Positions 26,227 to 35,921 of a stretch of 64,000 nucleotides of DNA are shown in pieces (within the stretch, counting starts at the first letter, position 1; each line of letters opens with the position of its first letter). The translations under genes were made by a program, and so were the position numbers. Location of the stretch: assembly GCA_038237745.1 (NCBI GenBank), contig JBBRYJ010000006.1, positions 114,739-178,738 of the forward strand, given 5' to 3'. Source of the stretch: DASQEH01 sp038237745. Lineage in GTDB: Bacteria > Actinomycetota > Actinomycetes > Propionibacteriales > Nocardioidaceae. The notes beneath the pieces were generated by a model. It did no database searches. It was given only the letters and a program-made list of their open reading frames with translations, and was not told the DNA's origin.

Positions 26227-26852
26227 CCGGGTTCATCGACAACATCCTGAGCGCGCCGGCATGGACAGTGCTCGGGCTCGTCGGGTTGATCGTGTTCGCC
26301 GAGGACGCGCTCTTCGTCGGGTTCGTCATCCCCGGAGAGACAGCGGCGGTGCTCGGCGGTGTCGCCGCGAGTCGCGGCCACGTCGGGCTTGTCGCGGTCA
26401 TCGCGGTGGTGGTAGCCGCTGCCATCATCGGCGACAGCGTCGGCTACGAGATCGGCCGCAAGGTCGGGGTACGGATCTTGGAGCTTCGGATCTTCGACAG
26501 TCATCGGCACCGACTCGACGGTGCGCAAGACTTCCTCAGGCGCCGAGGTGGGTCCGCAGTCTTCCTCGGCCGGTGGGTCGCGTTCTTTCGAGCGGTGATG
26601 CCCGCTCTGGCAGGCACGGCCAAGATGCACTATCTCAAGTTCCTCGCGTACAACGCGGCAGGCGGAGTGGTCTGGGGTGTCGCCGTCGTACTCGTCGGGT
26701 ACTTCGCCGGCGAGTCCTACGCCAAGGTCGAACAGACGGTCGGCCGCGGCGCCGCCGTCGTCGTCGCTGTCATCGTGGTAGTCGCCCTTGTCGTCTGGCG
26801 CGTCTCGAGGCATCGCCGCGAGTCCGCCACCGCAGGTGCGGAGACGCGTTGA
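26223..26852 (+). CDS. DedA family membrane protein
   Basis: 209-residue polytopic protein of the DedA/SNARE-associated family, with about five hydrophobic segments. The family signatures are present: the N-terminal re-entrant loop around FAEDALFVGFVIPGETAAVLGG, and FLGRWVAFFRAVMPALAGTAKM, with the conserved Arg residues and the Gly-rich helix that follows. DedA proteins are implicated in recycling undecaprenyl phosphate and phospholipids across the membrane. The GTG start overlaps leader B. Followed directly by a PAP2 phosphatase gene. Confidence 0.92.
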   Translation: MTGFIDNILSAPAWTVLGLVGLIVFAEDALFVGFVIPGETAAVLGGVAASRGHVGLVAVIAVVVAAAIIGDSVGYEIGRKVGVRILELRIFDSHRHRLDGAQDFLRRRGGSAVFLGRWVAFFRAVMPALAGTAKMHYLKFLAYNAAGGVVWGVAVVLVGYFAGESYAKVEQTVGRGAAVVVAVIVVVALVVWRVSRHRRESATAGAETR

Positions 26853-27538
26853 CCGGACAGCCGCTGACCGGCCAGCCGGTGATGTCGTACGTTCGACGAC
26901 GTCCGACTCCCATGCAGATCCTGTTCCTTGCTGCTCTGGCCGCCTTCGCCGTGCTAAGCGTGGTCGCCGTCCTGAACTCGGGGACGAACTCCTTCGACAC
27001 GTGGACCAACCACTGGATACTGGCGCACCGGTCGGCAATGTCGGTGCACGTGGCCGCATTCGTCACAAGGGCCGGTATGACCTTGGTGGTTGTGCCGCTC
27101 GTGTTCCTGGTTGCCGTGGTCACCGCCTCGGGAGCTGTGAGGCAGAGACTCCAGGTCGCTGGCCTTGCGGTGCTCGTGATCGCCTCTGGTCTTGTCCTGC
27201 GCCTGGCGATTGCCGATGTCGTGGCGCGCGCGCGGCCGGCTCCCTCCGGATGGGCCGCCACCGCCTCCGGGTACGCGTTTCCCTCGGGCCACACCACAGG
27301 GGCGACCATGGCCGCTGGGCTGCTGGCCTGGCTCATTCTTCGAGGGCGGAGCTGGCGACCGTCCGCCCGTGTGCTTGTGTGTGGCGTCGCCGTCGTGTGC
27401 GCTGTAGCCGTCGGCATCACACGGGTCTGGCTCGGCGTCCACTGGCCCACCGATGTCATGGGCGGGTGGGCCTTCGGTCTGGCCTGGACGAGTCTGGGTG
27501 TCCTGTCGATTCAGCGCTTCGGCCCGACTCGGCGCTGA
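26849..27538 (+). CDS. PAP2-family membrane phosphatase
   Basis: 229-residue integral membrane phosphatase acting on lipid phosphates or diphosphates. All three catalytic motifs are visible: RARP, PSGHTT, and the R-x5-H-x3-D set in RVWLGVHWPTD. The TTG at 26849 overlaps the DedA stop (TTGA) and is taken as the start; ATG 26882 is an alternative that drops a repeated LTGQP segment. Last gene of the lipid module. With DedA it could dephosphorylate and return an isoprenoid or glycerolipid carrier. Confidence 0.9.
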   Translation: MTGQPLTGQPVMSYVRRRPTPMQILFLAALAAFAVLSVVAVLNSGTNSFDTWTNHWILAHRSAMSVHVAAFVTRAGMTLVVVPLVFLVAVVTASGAVRQRLQVAGLAVLVIASGLVLRLAIADVVARARPAPSGWAATASGYAFPSGHTTGATMAAGLLAWLILRGRSWRPSARVLVCGVAVVCAVAVGITRVWLGVHWPTDVMGGWAFGLAWTSLGVLSIQRFGPTRR

Positions 27539-27601
27539 GCAGACCGTCTACTCGGCCTCCGTCAACGAACTCGCTGGTGAGAGGGTTTGCCGCTTGCGGC
27601 G

Positions 27602-27617
27602 CCTTCAAGGCCGAAGG
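27602..27617. terminator. Weak hairpin between convergent genes
   Basis: CCTTC-AAGGCC-GAAGG forms a 5-bp stem with a 6-base loop at the end of the permease gene, and GCCGC-TT-GCGGC precedes it. No U-tract. It could end transcription from both sides, but this is weak evidence. Confidence 0.25.
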
Positions 27618-28441
27618 TCAGTCTTGTGAGCGCCGGCGGAAGGCGGCCAGCGCGAGCGGGGCGAAGACGGCCGTGAAGATGACCGACCAGATGAGCGACG
27701 CGACGACAGGGTGCCGCAACGGCAGCTGCGCGCTGGTGTCGGCGATGGCGCCGTTGCCCCAGAGCTGACGACACCCTGCGGTCAGGGCCGAGACAGGATT
27801 CCACTCCGCGACCACCCGCAGCCAGCTCGGCATGTTGTCGGTCGGCGCGAAGGTGTTGGCCACAAAGGTCAATGGGAACATGACCGTGAACATGAAACCC
27901 TGGACGGCCTCGACGGACCGCATGAGCGAGCCGACCCAGATACCCAGCCAGATCATCGAGAACCCGAAGATCAGGAGCAGCACGAACCCGAGGATGCCGT
28001 CGACGAGACCGTTGCGGATCCGCCAACCGATGATCAGTCCGGTCACCGCCATCACCACGATGCCGATGCTGGAGTGGATGAGGCTCGAGATGCTGCGGCC
28101 CACAAGCACCGACGAGCGTGAGATGGGCAGCGACTTGAAGCGGTCGACGATGCCCTTCTCGAGGTCGTTGGTCAGCCCCATCGCCACCACAGCCGCCGAG
28201 AACACCATGGTCTGCGCCATGATCCCAGGCAGCAGGAACTCCCGGTACGACGAGCCCGCGACGGCGATCGAACCACCGAACACATAGGCGAACAGCAGCA
28301 CGAACATCACAGGCTGGATCGTGACGTCCAGCAGCATCTCGGGCATCCGACGGATGTGGATCAAGTTGCGCCAGACCACCGTGAGCGACTGCTGGAGCGG
28401 CGTACGACGCTCGAGTTCGACGGGCGAGCCGTAGGATGCGG

Positions 28442-28445
<4 letters not shown>
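27618..28445 (-). CDS. ABC-2 type exporter permease (DrrB-like)
   Basis: 275-residue membrane subunit of an ABC-2 exporter with six hydrophobic segments. The order of features is as in daunorubicin-resistance permeases: a cytoplasmic N-terminus (TVVWRNLIHIRRMPEMLLDVTIQPVMF), then LLPGIMAQTMVFS, and a terminal segment after LRVVAEWNPVSALTAGCRQLWG. Overlaps the ATPase gene by 4 bases (ATGA). Substrate unknown; such pairs often export drugs or lipids. Convergent with the PAP2 gene. Confidence 0.92.
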
Positions 28446-29434
<989 letters not shown>

Positions 29435-29654
29435 TCCAGCGACCTTAGCCGCCGACGCCGACAGCCTTTCGTGCTTCTCCTCAGGTCCCTCGTGGCGATG
29501 ATCATCTACCTCTGCTCCTCCGGTGTGCTGCCTCGGTCCGACCCAGATAAGACTGAGCGAGCCGACGGAAATCATCGCGGGCCGGCCCAGCCGGTTGAGC
29601 GACGATCCTGGCGGGTGGTGCCTCTGCCGTTGTCGCCATGGATGTACGTCAGCT

Positions 29655-29957
29655 TGGCGGCCTGTGCTCGACGCGGTGGGCTCCCGCCAGCGACCTTGCT
29701 CAACCGTGTGGTCCCCGCTCGAGTACGCCTGCCACGTCCGCGATGTCTTTCCGCTGTTCGACGAGCGCCTTGTCCTGATGCTCGCTCAGGACGGCCCGCA
29801 GTATGCGAACTGGGACCAGGACGCGACCGCCGTCGAGCGTTATGCCGAGCAGGACCCGGTTGGCGCCACCTTCACGGTCGAGTCGTTCGCTCGGTACCTG
29901 CTCCACGATCTCGTCCATCACCTTCACCACGTGGACCCGACAATCTCGGCCCATTGA
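29655..29957 (+). pseudogene. DinB-family protein remnant
   Basis: The frame ending at 29957 retains two conserved blocks of actinobacterial DinB-family proteins: VWSPLEYACHVRDVFPLFDERL with NWDQDATAV, and FTVESFARYLLHDLVHHL. About 40 residues expected between EQDP and GATFTVE are missing, which removes helix 3 of the four-helix bundle. The N-terminal part has no start codon with a ribosome site and is degenerate. The gene is therefore a deleted remnant, with a gap too large to be a sequencing slip. Confidence 0.6.
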
Positions 29958-29971
29958 CTCTGGTGTGGGCG

Positions 29972-30993
29972 TCAGGTGGCGGGCGGTGGATGGGCCGGTC
30001 CGGGGTGCACCGGCCCGTTCCTGGCGCAAAGCGGCTGCCCGCTGGCGCCGAACCGGCCGGCGACGATCTCGGCAGCGATCGACAACGCGATCTCCTGTGG
30101 GTGTATGCCCCGAGGTCGAGGCCGGCAGGACCATGGATGCGCGAGAGGTCGTTCGACGAGACGCCGCGTTCGGTCAGCCAAGCGACGCGGGCGGTCTGAG
30201 TGTGGCGAGAACCAAGGGCACCCACGTAGTGTGCTCGTCCAGCAAGGCCGGCCGTGAGAGCAGGGACGTCGACGTCACGATCGTGACTCAGCACCAAGAC
30301 GGCGTCACCGCTCGCCAGCCGTCCAGCCGCTTCCACAGCTGAGTCCGCGTCGTTCGTCGTCTCCGCGCTCCAACCGAGCAGGCGGGCTTGTGAGACCAGA
30401 GCGTCGGCGATGCTCCCCTCGCCGACGACGAGCACGGCCGGTACCGGCGAAAGTGCGGTCACGACAACGGGAGACTCCAGTTCGGCCAACAACACCGTCT
30501 CGCTGAGACCGCGCGAGAGCATGCGCTCGACATCCGGCCGGTAAGCCGCGTCAGCGGGCACGTCGCTCGCCGAGTCGAAGGCCACGGTCCCGCCGACGGT
30601 ATCGCCGCTCAGCACGGTGACCAGACAGACCGCTTCCCGGTCGAGCACCTTGGCCCATACCTCTGCAGGTACGTCGCTCGACGGCTGGACGAGGAGTCGG
30701 GCCGTCCCCCCGCACGACAGGTGGGCTTCGGCCGCCTGAGCTTCGTCGACCACCAGCTCGACGACTTCGCGGGCGTCCTGACGGTCACGCGGGTCGGGGA
30801 CGAGCGCGGACCATAGGCTGTGGTCGGCACTGCCGTTGGTCAGCAGGGTACCCACCGGTGGCAGTCCCGGGGTCAAGGCGGCGACTCGGGCCCTCTGTCG
30901 GGAGCTGAAGCCGCGAGACTCGATGACGCGGACGAGCCGAACGGACCGACCGTTCTGCTGCCAGGCAAGCACCTGCTCGGCGATGTCATACAT
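29972..30993 (-). pseudogene. xdhC: XdhC/CoxF-family molybdenum-enzyme maturation protein, frameshifted
   Basis: About 340 residues when the frame is repaired. The N-terminal XdhC domain (VRLVRVIESRGFSSRQRARVAAL; the CGGT motif) and the Rossmann-type C-terminal domain (VGALGSRH; RIHGPAGLDLGA) are well preserved. After LGAYTH the frame turns into an Arg/Ser-rich tail, while the next frame continues correctly as PQEIALSIAAEIVAGRFGASG and stops at 29972. Restoring one base in the CCC run at 30099-30101 (ACCCCACAG instead of ACCCACAG) joins them. Unrepaired, the annotated frame would run on to 29872. XdhC loads sulfurated cofactor into xanthine dehydrogenase-type enzymes, none of which is seen here. 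Confidence 0.75.
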
Positions 30994-31035
30994 TCCGTGT
31001 CCGCATCCGTTACTGCCGCCGAAAGTCAGGCCTGG

Positions 31036-31245
31036 TCACTCAACACCCAGGGTGACCTCTGTCGACTTCACGAGGACGACAACGGGACTGCCCTCGGCCA
31101 GGTCCAGGTCGATGACCGCTTCCTTGGTGATGGACGAGGTGATGATCTGTCCGCCGTCGAGGGCAACCTTGACGACTGCCATTGCCTCACCGAGAGTGAT
31201 GGACGAGACGGTCCCGGCCAGCTGGTTTCGGGTGGAAAGCTTCAT
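31036..31245 (-). CDS. Mop-type molybdenum-pterin/molybdate-binding protein (single TOBE)
   Basis: 69-residue single TOBE domain (MKLSTRNQLAGTVSSITLGEAMAVVKVAL; ITKEAVIDLDLAEGSPVVVLVKST). Such molbindins oligomerise and store molybdate or tungstate in the cytoplasm. AGGAGG lies 5 bases before the ATG. Sits between modA (upstream, 119 bases) and xdhC (downstream, 42 bases) on the same strand, which fits a molybdenum supply operon. Confidence 0.92.
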   Translation of the reverse strand: MKLSTRNQLAGTVSSITLGEAMAVVKVALDGGQIITSSITKEAVIDLDLAEGSPVVVLVKSTEVTLGVE

Positions 31246-31364
31246 GCGTCCTCCTGATAGAGGTGTCTATGGGCGAGGACGCTACGTGGCGGGACATCAG
31301 CGCACGTGGGCGCCCCGCCTGGACCAGTCAGAGAGTCAGGACACTGCCGCGTACTGGGTTTTCG

Positions 31365-32201
31365 TCAGGGTTTGGCGAAGCCGAAGTCGCTGAGCACCTT
31401 CTGCCCGTCCGCGCCGGCCACCTGGTCGACGAACTCCTTTGCGATGTCTTGGCTCTGGCTGCCTGAGAGTGTCGCGATGGGATACGTGTTGACCACCTGT
31501 GTGGACTCGGGGAATGTCACTCCTGTCACCTTGTCCCCGGCGGCGAGGACGTCGGTGACATAGACCAGACCTGCGTCAGCCTCCCCGCTCTCGACCTTAC
31601 CGAGGACGTCAGTCACCGACTGCTCTTCGCTGACGGGCGACAGTGTCTCGTGAGCGACCTTGGCGACCTGCTGGGCGGCGGCCCCGCACGGCACCTCGGC
31701 GGCGCAGATCACCAGCTTGACGTCTGGCTTGGCCAGGTCGGCGAAGGAGGAGATCGCGGCAGGGTTGTCGGGTGGGACAGCGATCTCGAGGGTGTTGGAG
31801 GCGAAGTTGACAGGCGTGCCCTCGACGAGGTTGTCCGACGCTGCCTTGTCCATGTTCGCAGTGTCGGCTGAGGCGAACACGTCCGCGGGTGCGCCCTGCT
31901 GGATCTGCGCGACGAGGTCGGACGACCCGGCGAAGCTGAACTTCACCGTCACTCCGGAGTGCGAACTCTCGAAGTCCTTGCCGATCTGCGTGAACGCAGA
32001 GGTGAGAGACGACGCCGCGTACACGGTAAGGGTCGTCGAGTCGGCACTACTCGAGGAGCTGTTGTCACCAGAGCCGCACGCGCTCAGCGAACCGAGGACC
32101 ATCACGGCCGCAGCGGCGCTGACTGTACGTCTGATGACACTCCTGTGCCCGATTGCGTGGTTCCGGACAGTTCCCACCGGGCTGCGAGAATAAACCCTCA
32201 T
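31365..32201 (-). CDS. modA: Molybdate ABC transporter substrate-binding lipoprotein
   Basis: 278 residues from ATG 32201. Typical ModA motifs: LTVYAASSLTSAFTQIGKDF, FAGSSDLVAQIQQGAPADVFASAD and YPIATLSGS. A lipoprotein signal ends in LSAC. The ATG adds about 22 residues before the expected signal peptide and has no ribosome site. By contrast an ATC codon at 32135, with AGGAG 4 bases upstream, would give a perfect signal peptide (xIRRTVSAAAAVMVLGSLSAC). The true start may be non-canonical or mutated. Unlinked to modBC (18089-19929). Confidence 0.88.
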   Translation of the reverse strand: MRVYSRSPVGTVRNHAIGHRSVIRRTVSAAAAVMVLGSLSACGSGDNSSSSSADSTTLTVYAASSLTSAFTQIGKDFESSHSGVTVKFSFAGSSDLVAQIQQGAPADVFASADTANMDKAASDNLVEGTPVNFASNTLEIAVPPDNPAAISSFADLAKPDVKLVICAAEVPCGAAAQQVAKVAHETLSPVSEEQSVTDVLGKVESGEADAGLVYVTDVLAAGDKVTGVTFPESTQVVNTYPIATLSGSQSQDIAKEFVDQVAGADGQKVLSDFGFAKP

Positions 32202-32363
32202 ATGCGGCACAGAAGGGAGCCTAGCCCACGGTGGTACGGCCTGAACGGGCTCATCAGGCCGCAGACGCACCTTCGAGCTCCTCGGCGTGCCGGGCAGTCC
32301 TGCTCGGTTCCGCTGCCAGCACGACAAACTCCTGGAAGCTTGGCTACCGGCACGCCACTCCCT

Positions 32364-33974
32364 TCACGGCCGCTCGGTCGCGGTGACTTCCCTAGGGGCG
32401 CGCCCGTTGCTCACGAGGAGCCCTATGGCGTCCGGGCTCATCGGCCGGGCAAGGTGGTAACCCTGAGCTCTGTCGGCGCCATGTCGACGGACGGAGTCAA
32501 GCCCGGCCTGGTTCTCGATCCCCTTGGCGACGATGGAGAGCCCGAGGAGCCGGGCCATGTTCATGGTGGCCGCGAGGAGATCTTGGCCGGCCGGCGTGCA
32601 GTCGTTGACGAGATCGCGGTCGATCTTGACGCCATCGAGCGCTATGCCATGGAGGGCCTTGACCGATGCGTATCCGCTGCCGAAGTCGTCCAGCACGATA
32701 CGGACGCCTATCGCACGGAGACCGCGAAGGACCTTTTCCGCTGCCTCTGGGTCCGTTGTCACCGCGGCTTCGGTGACCTCGAGTACCAGCGCGTCGCCGT
32801 CCAGCTGCCGATCGGCCAGCATGGTTGTCACGTCAGCCGGAAGAGTGCGGTCGGTGACGAGATGCGAGGACAGGTTCACGCTCACGGGGATGTGGGTACC
32901 TGTCTCTCGCCACGCACGGCGGGATGTCCGCATCGCCGGACCGCGCCCATCTCGCGAGCACTTCGACTCCGACGACGCGCCCAGTCTGCAGGGAGTACTC
33001 GGGCTGGTACGCCAGGGTGATCTCCTGTTTCTCTATGGCAACGAGAAGCTGCGCAGCGAGCCACGACTCCTGTGCTCCGCTGGGTGTCCCGACGTCGTAG
33101 ACGAGAACGCCGGCTCGACTCCTCTTGGCCCGGTACATGGCGGCGTCAGACGCCCGCAGCAGGTCTCCGGAAGACCTTCCATGATCTGCGTAGACGGCGG
33201 CGCCGATGCTGACGCCGACGAACTGGCCGACACCGTCGATGGCGATCGGCCGTACGAGAGCCTCCCGGAGACGACCTGCAACCGTCGCGACGTCGGCAGT
33301 CTGGTGAAGGTGTCGAAGGACGACGGCGAACTCGTCCCCGCCAAGGCGCGCTGCGGTGTCGTACTCGAAGATGTCGGCGTGAAGGCGACGGCCTATCTCT
33401 TGCAGAACGAGGTCACCCTTGTGATGGCCGAATGTGTCGTTCAGCTGCTTGAAGCCGTCCAGGTCGAGCATCAGGAGGGCTACTCGGTCCCCACCCGGTT
33501 GAGACGCCGCGACGACTGCAGCATTCAGGGCCTCTTCGAGCGCTCTTCGGTTGGCCAGCCCGGTGAGGTGGTCGAGACGGGCAGCCATGCGTAGGGCGGT
33601 GTGGCGCCGCTCGGTCACCGAAGCGGCAGTGCCCTCCGTGACCCTGGCAAGCTCACGCCCTGTTCATCGATCAGGCACGCCTCGCCGATCGCGCCGGGAT
33701 AAAGGCGCTCCATGTACGCGAGGGCACGGTTGGCTGCCGCATTGTCGACGTCTTCGCCAGCAGGTGGTCGGAAGGTCGGGCTCTGTGCCAGGAGCAGACC
33801 GAGGCTGCGGGCGCGGTCGAAGTACGACGTGAATGCGGAAGCGACCTGCGCTGCATCCTGCTCCAACGCTGTGTCCTGCCGGCGCTCCTGCTCGACACTG
33901 TTCGCGATCGCCAAGGGTCCGGCCGAGAGCAGCACGACGCCGACAAGCAGAGCGACGAAGGGCATCCTGTGCAT
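32364..33974 (-). pseudogene. Decayed sensor-GGDEF-EAL protein
   Basis: Three pieces of one ancestral gene remain in order. (1) 33974-33615: signal anchor and start of a dCache-like sensor, ending LIDEQGVSL. (2) 33618-32833: after a frame change, ARVTEGTAASVTERRH and a complete GGDEF domain (LDHLTGLANR, GGDEF) leading into the EAL start (VEVLARWARSGD, where EAL reads EVL). (3) 32933-32364: after a second frame change and loss of about 40 residues, the rest of the EAL domain (VSVNLSSHLV, EVTEAAV, DDFGSGYAS, KIDRDLV, AKGIEN). Most of the sensor is also missing. Neither break can be repaired by one base, so the gene is a true pseudogene. Confidence 0.75.
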
Positions 33975-34146
33975 GGGTCGCAGCTTCCTGCCAGGTTCTC
34001 AGCATCGAGTGGGATCTCCAGGAGATCTAGCTACCGACACTAGGAGCAAGAGTTCTCGCAGCATCTCGAGTCGGGCACAATGTGTCTGATCGGATCTGGT
34101 CTCTCACCGGTCGGACACCCGCGGAACGTGCTGAGACCATGGAGGA

Positions 34147-34587
34147 GTGGTGTCGGAGTCTCACGTAGGGATAACACCTCGGGAGAGGATTGCGGCCGAG
34201 TGCGCTCAGCGGGGGACGAAGCCTCTCCTTGCGAACTGCCTCGCCCTACTCCGCGGCGAGACGGACGATCGTGAACTGCTCCGAGGTCTGGTGGGCCGTG
34301 AAGCCGACAAGTTCTTCGACGGCAACGAGCACCAGGACACGTACTGGTTCCGAGTCTGGGCGTTACGTGGGTTGCTCTGGTCCTGGGACCCTTCCGCGAG
34401 TGACGCTGTGCGCGAGGCGTTGAGCGACGGCTCGTGGCGGGTCCGGGAGATGGCGGCCAAGGTGGTGGCGAGGCACATCATGGGCGAGGCCCGTTCTCTC
34501 GTAGCCGAGCTGCGAGACGATCCGGTTCCGCGAGTCCGAAGTGCAGCGGAGCGCGCCCTGGTCCGACTCAGCAACGCCGACGCCTGA
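34147..34587 (+). CDS. HEAT-repeat domain protein
   Basis: 146-residue soluble protein. The C-terminal half shows HEAT-like helical repeats (ALRGLLWSWDPSASDAVREALSDGSWRVREMAAKVVARH, then LRDDPVPRVRSAAERALVRL). The start could be GTG 34147 or GTG 34150; GGAGG at 34141-34145 fits the latter better. HEAT repeats mediate protein binding; no partner is evident. The gene lies between a pseudogene and the acidic-tail protein. Confidence 0.75.
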   Translation: MVSESHVGITPRERIAAECAQRGTKPLLANCLALLRGETDDRELLRGLVGREADKFFDGNEHQDTYWFRVWALRGLLWSWDPSASDAVREALSDGSWRVREMAAKVVARHIMGEARSLVAELRDDPVPRVRSAAERALVRLSNADA

Positions 34588-34703
34588 ACGGCGGCCAAAC
34601 GCCGAACGCCACCTGGTCACTGCCCTGGCGGGAGCTGTACCGCTCGGCGTACCCTGCCATTCACACACCGGTCCAGCCACGCGCCTAAGCCCGAGGGAGC
34701 AAC

Positions 34704-35177
34704 ATGCCCGACCGCATCCACGTCACTGTGGCCCTCGAGCTGACCGTCGACGATGCCGCGGAGATGCGCAAGGCCGCCTTCGAGCGGTTGCGATCGGCGT
34801 GGAGTAGCGATGATGACTTCCCTTACGAGTCGGCCGACGACATCCCTCTCGACGAGGTCGTCCACAGTATGCTGGCCGCCGCTCTGCCCGCGGAGATGCC
34901 CGGGTGTCGTCGAAGTCAGCTCCAGGTGGACGTAGACGTCGCTTCTGGAGACGACTCGCAGGGGTCGTCCCGGAGCGACTCAGAACCCGGCTCCGATGAC
35001 ACGGCCGACGGCGATGGGGCTGATGACGACGCCGACGACTCGGAGGGCTCGGACTCTGACGGTCATGACGCGAGCTCTGAGGCGCGGCCGAACGACGACT
35101 CGGAGGGCTCGGACCCTGACGACGATGACTCGCCGGAGAAGATGGGTTCGGGCACGGACTCCTCGAACTCGGCGTAG
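34704..35177 (+). CDS. Hypothetical protein with highly acidic low-complexity tail
   Basis: 157 residues. The first 78 form a compact-looking domain of no recognised family (RIHVTVALELTVDDAAEMRKAAF). The remaining 80 are almost entirely Asp, Ser, Glu and Gly, including two DDSEGSD blocks from a 60-bp duplication. GGGAG lies 6 bases before the ATG. Such tails can bind cations or basic proteins; no function can be assigned. No signal peptide. Confidence 0.65.
   Translation: MPDRIHVTVALELTVDDAAEMRKAAFERLRSAWSSDDDFPYESADDIPLDEVVHSMLAAALPAEMPGCRRSQLQVDVDVASGDDSQGSSRSDSEPGSDDTADGDGADDDADDSEGSDSDGHDASSEARPNDDSEGSDPDDDDSPEKMGSGTDSSNSA
35033..35121 (+). repeat. 60-bp-period direct repeat in the acidic tail
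   Basis: Two 29-bp copies (35033-35061 and 35093-35121) differ at one base and are spaced exactly 60 bp apart, in frame. They encode DDSEGSD followed by S or P and D. Confidence 0.8.
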
Positions 35178-35334
35178 TCGGAAGCAGGCGATCCCAGACA
35201 CCGACGACATCGAACATCGACCTGTCGGGATGACGCCAGGAGGCGCCGTCTGTCATGAGGTATCCCCGGTCGGGCTCTGAGCGCCGACGCCTAGCCTGTG
35301 GGGGTGCGGGGAGAGCGATCCGGGAGAGCGCTCG

Positions 35335-35686
35335 ATGGCTGACGCCGACGACGTACGCCGCCTTGCGTTGGCTCTGCCTCACGTAGCGGAGATCGAGAGC
35401 GACGGCTTCGACTTCCGGGTCGCTGGCAAGGGGTTCGTCTGGTCCTACCCGGAGCGCAGGCCGGGCATGCGGCGCGTTCATCCGGACCGACATCGCAGTA
35501 GTGTTCGTCGGCGACGAGGGCGAGAAGCAGGCTCTCCTGCTCGGTGAGCCAGAAGTCTTCTTCACCGCGCCGGGCTACGACGGCTGGCCACTGGTCTTGC
35601 TGCGGCTGGTGGAGGTGGACGTCGACCGCCTGGGGGAGCTCGTGACCGACGCGTGGCGGATGCGTGCCCCCGACGGGCTCGGCTGA
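35335..35686 (+). pseudogene. MmcQ/YjbR family protein, frameshifted
   Basis: A 117-residue MmcQ/YjbR-like protein split over two frames. Frame 1 from ATG 35335 (GGGAGAG upstream) gives MADADDVRRLALALPHVAEIESDGFDFRVAGKG in outline, up to YPERRPGM. The next frame continues as AFIRTDIAVVFVGDEGEKQALLLGEPEVFF to the stop at 35686. One extra base in CGGCGCG at about 35470-35476 explains the break (CGCGCG restores RAFIRTD). It could be a real mutation or a sequencing error; apart from this base the gene looks well preserved. Confidence 0.75.
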
Positions 35687-35921
35687 CCACTTGACGCCTT
35701 CTACGACCTCGAGCGCGGGACGAAGCTAAGCGGGCGCCTTGGCGGCCGACAGGTCTGTCAGCCCGTATGCAGGCTCACCCGAGCAGCCGACCTCCCACCG
35801 CTAGCATCTGCCCCGAGGTGTCGGCGCTGAGCTCGAGGCTGGTGAAGGATCACGGCCATGATGGCCGATGCGGTGGTGGTCGACCGCGCCGTGAGTGCTG
35901 CCGATCCGCACGTTGCTCAGA
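35687..35921. other. Intergenic region between convergent genes
   Basis: 235 bases between the mmcQ-like gene and the end of the AHSA1-type gene. A GGCC-ATGAT-GGCC palindrome lies near 35860. No coding sequence or RNA gene is supported. Confidence 0.4.
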
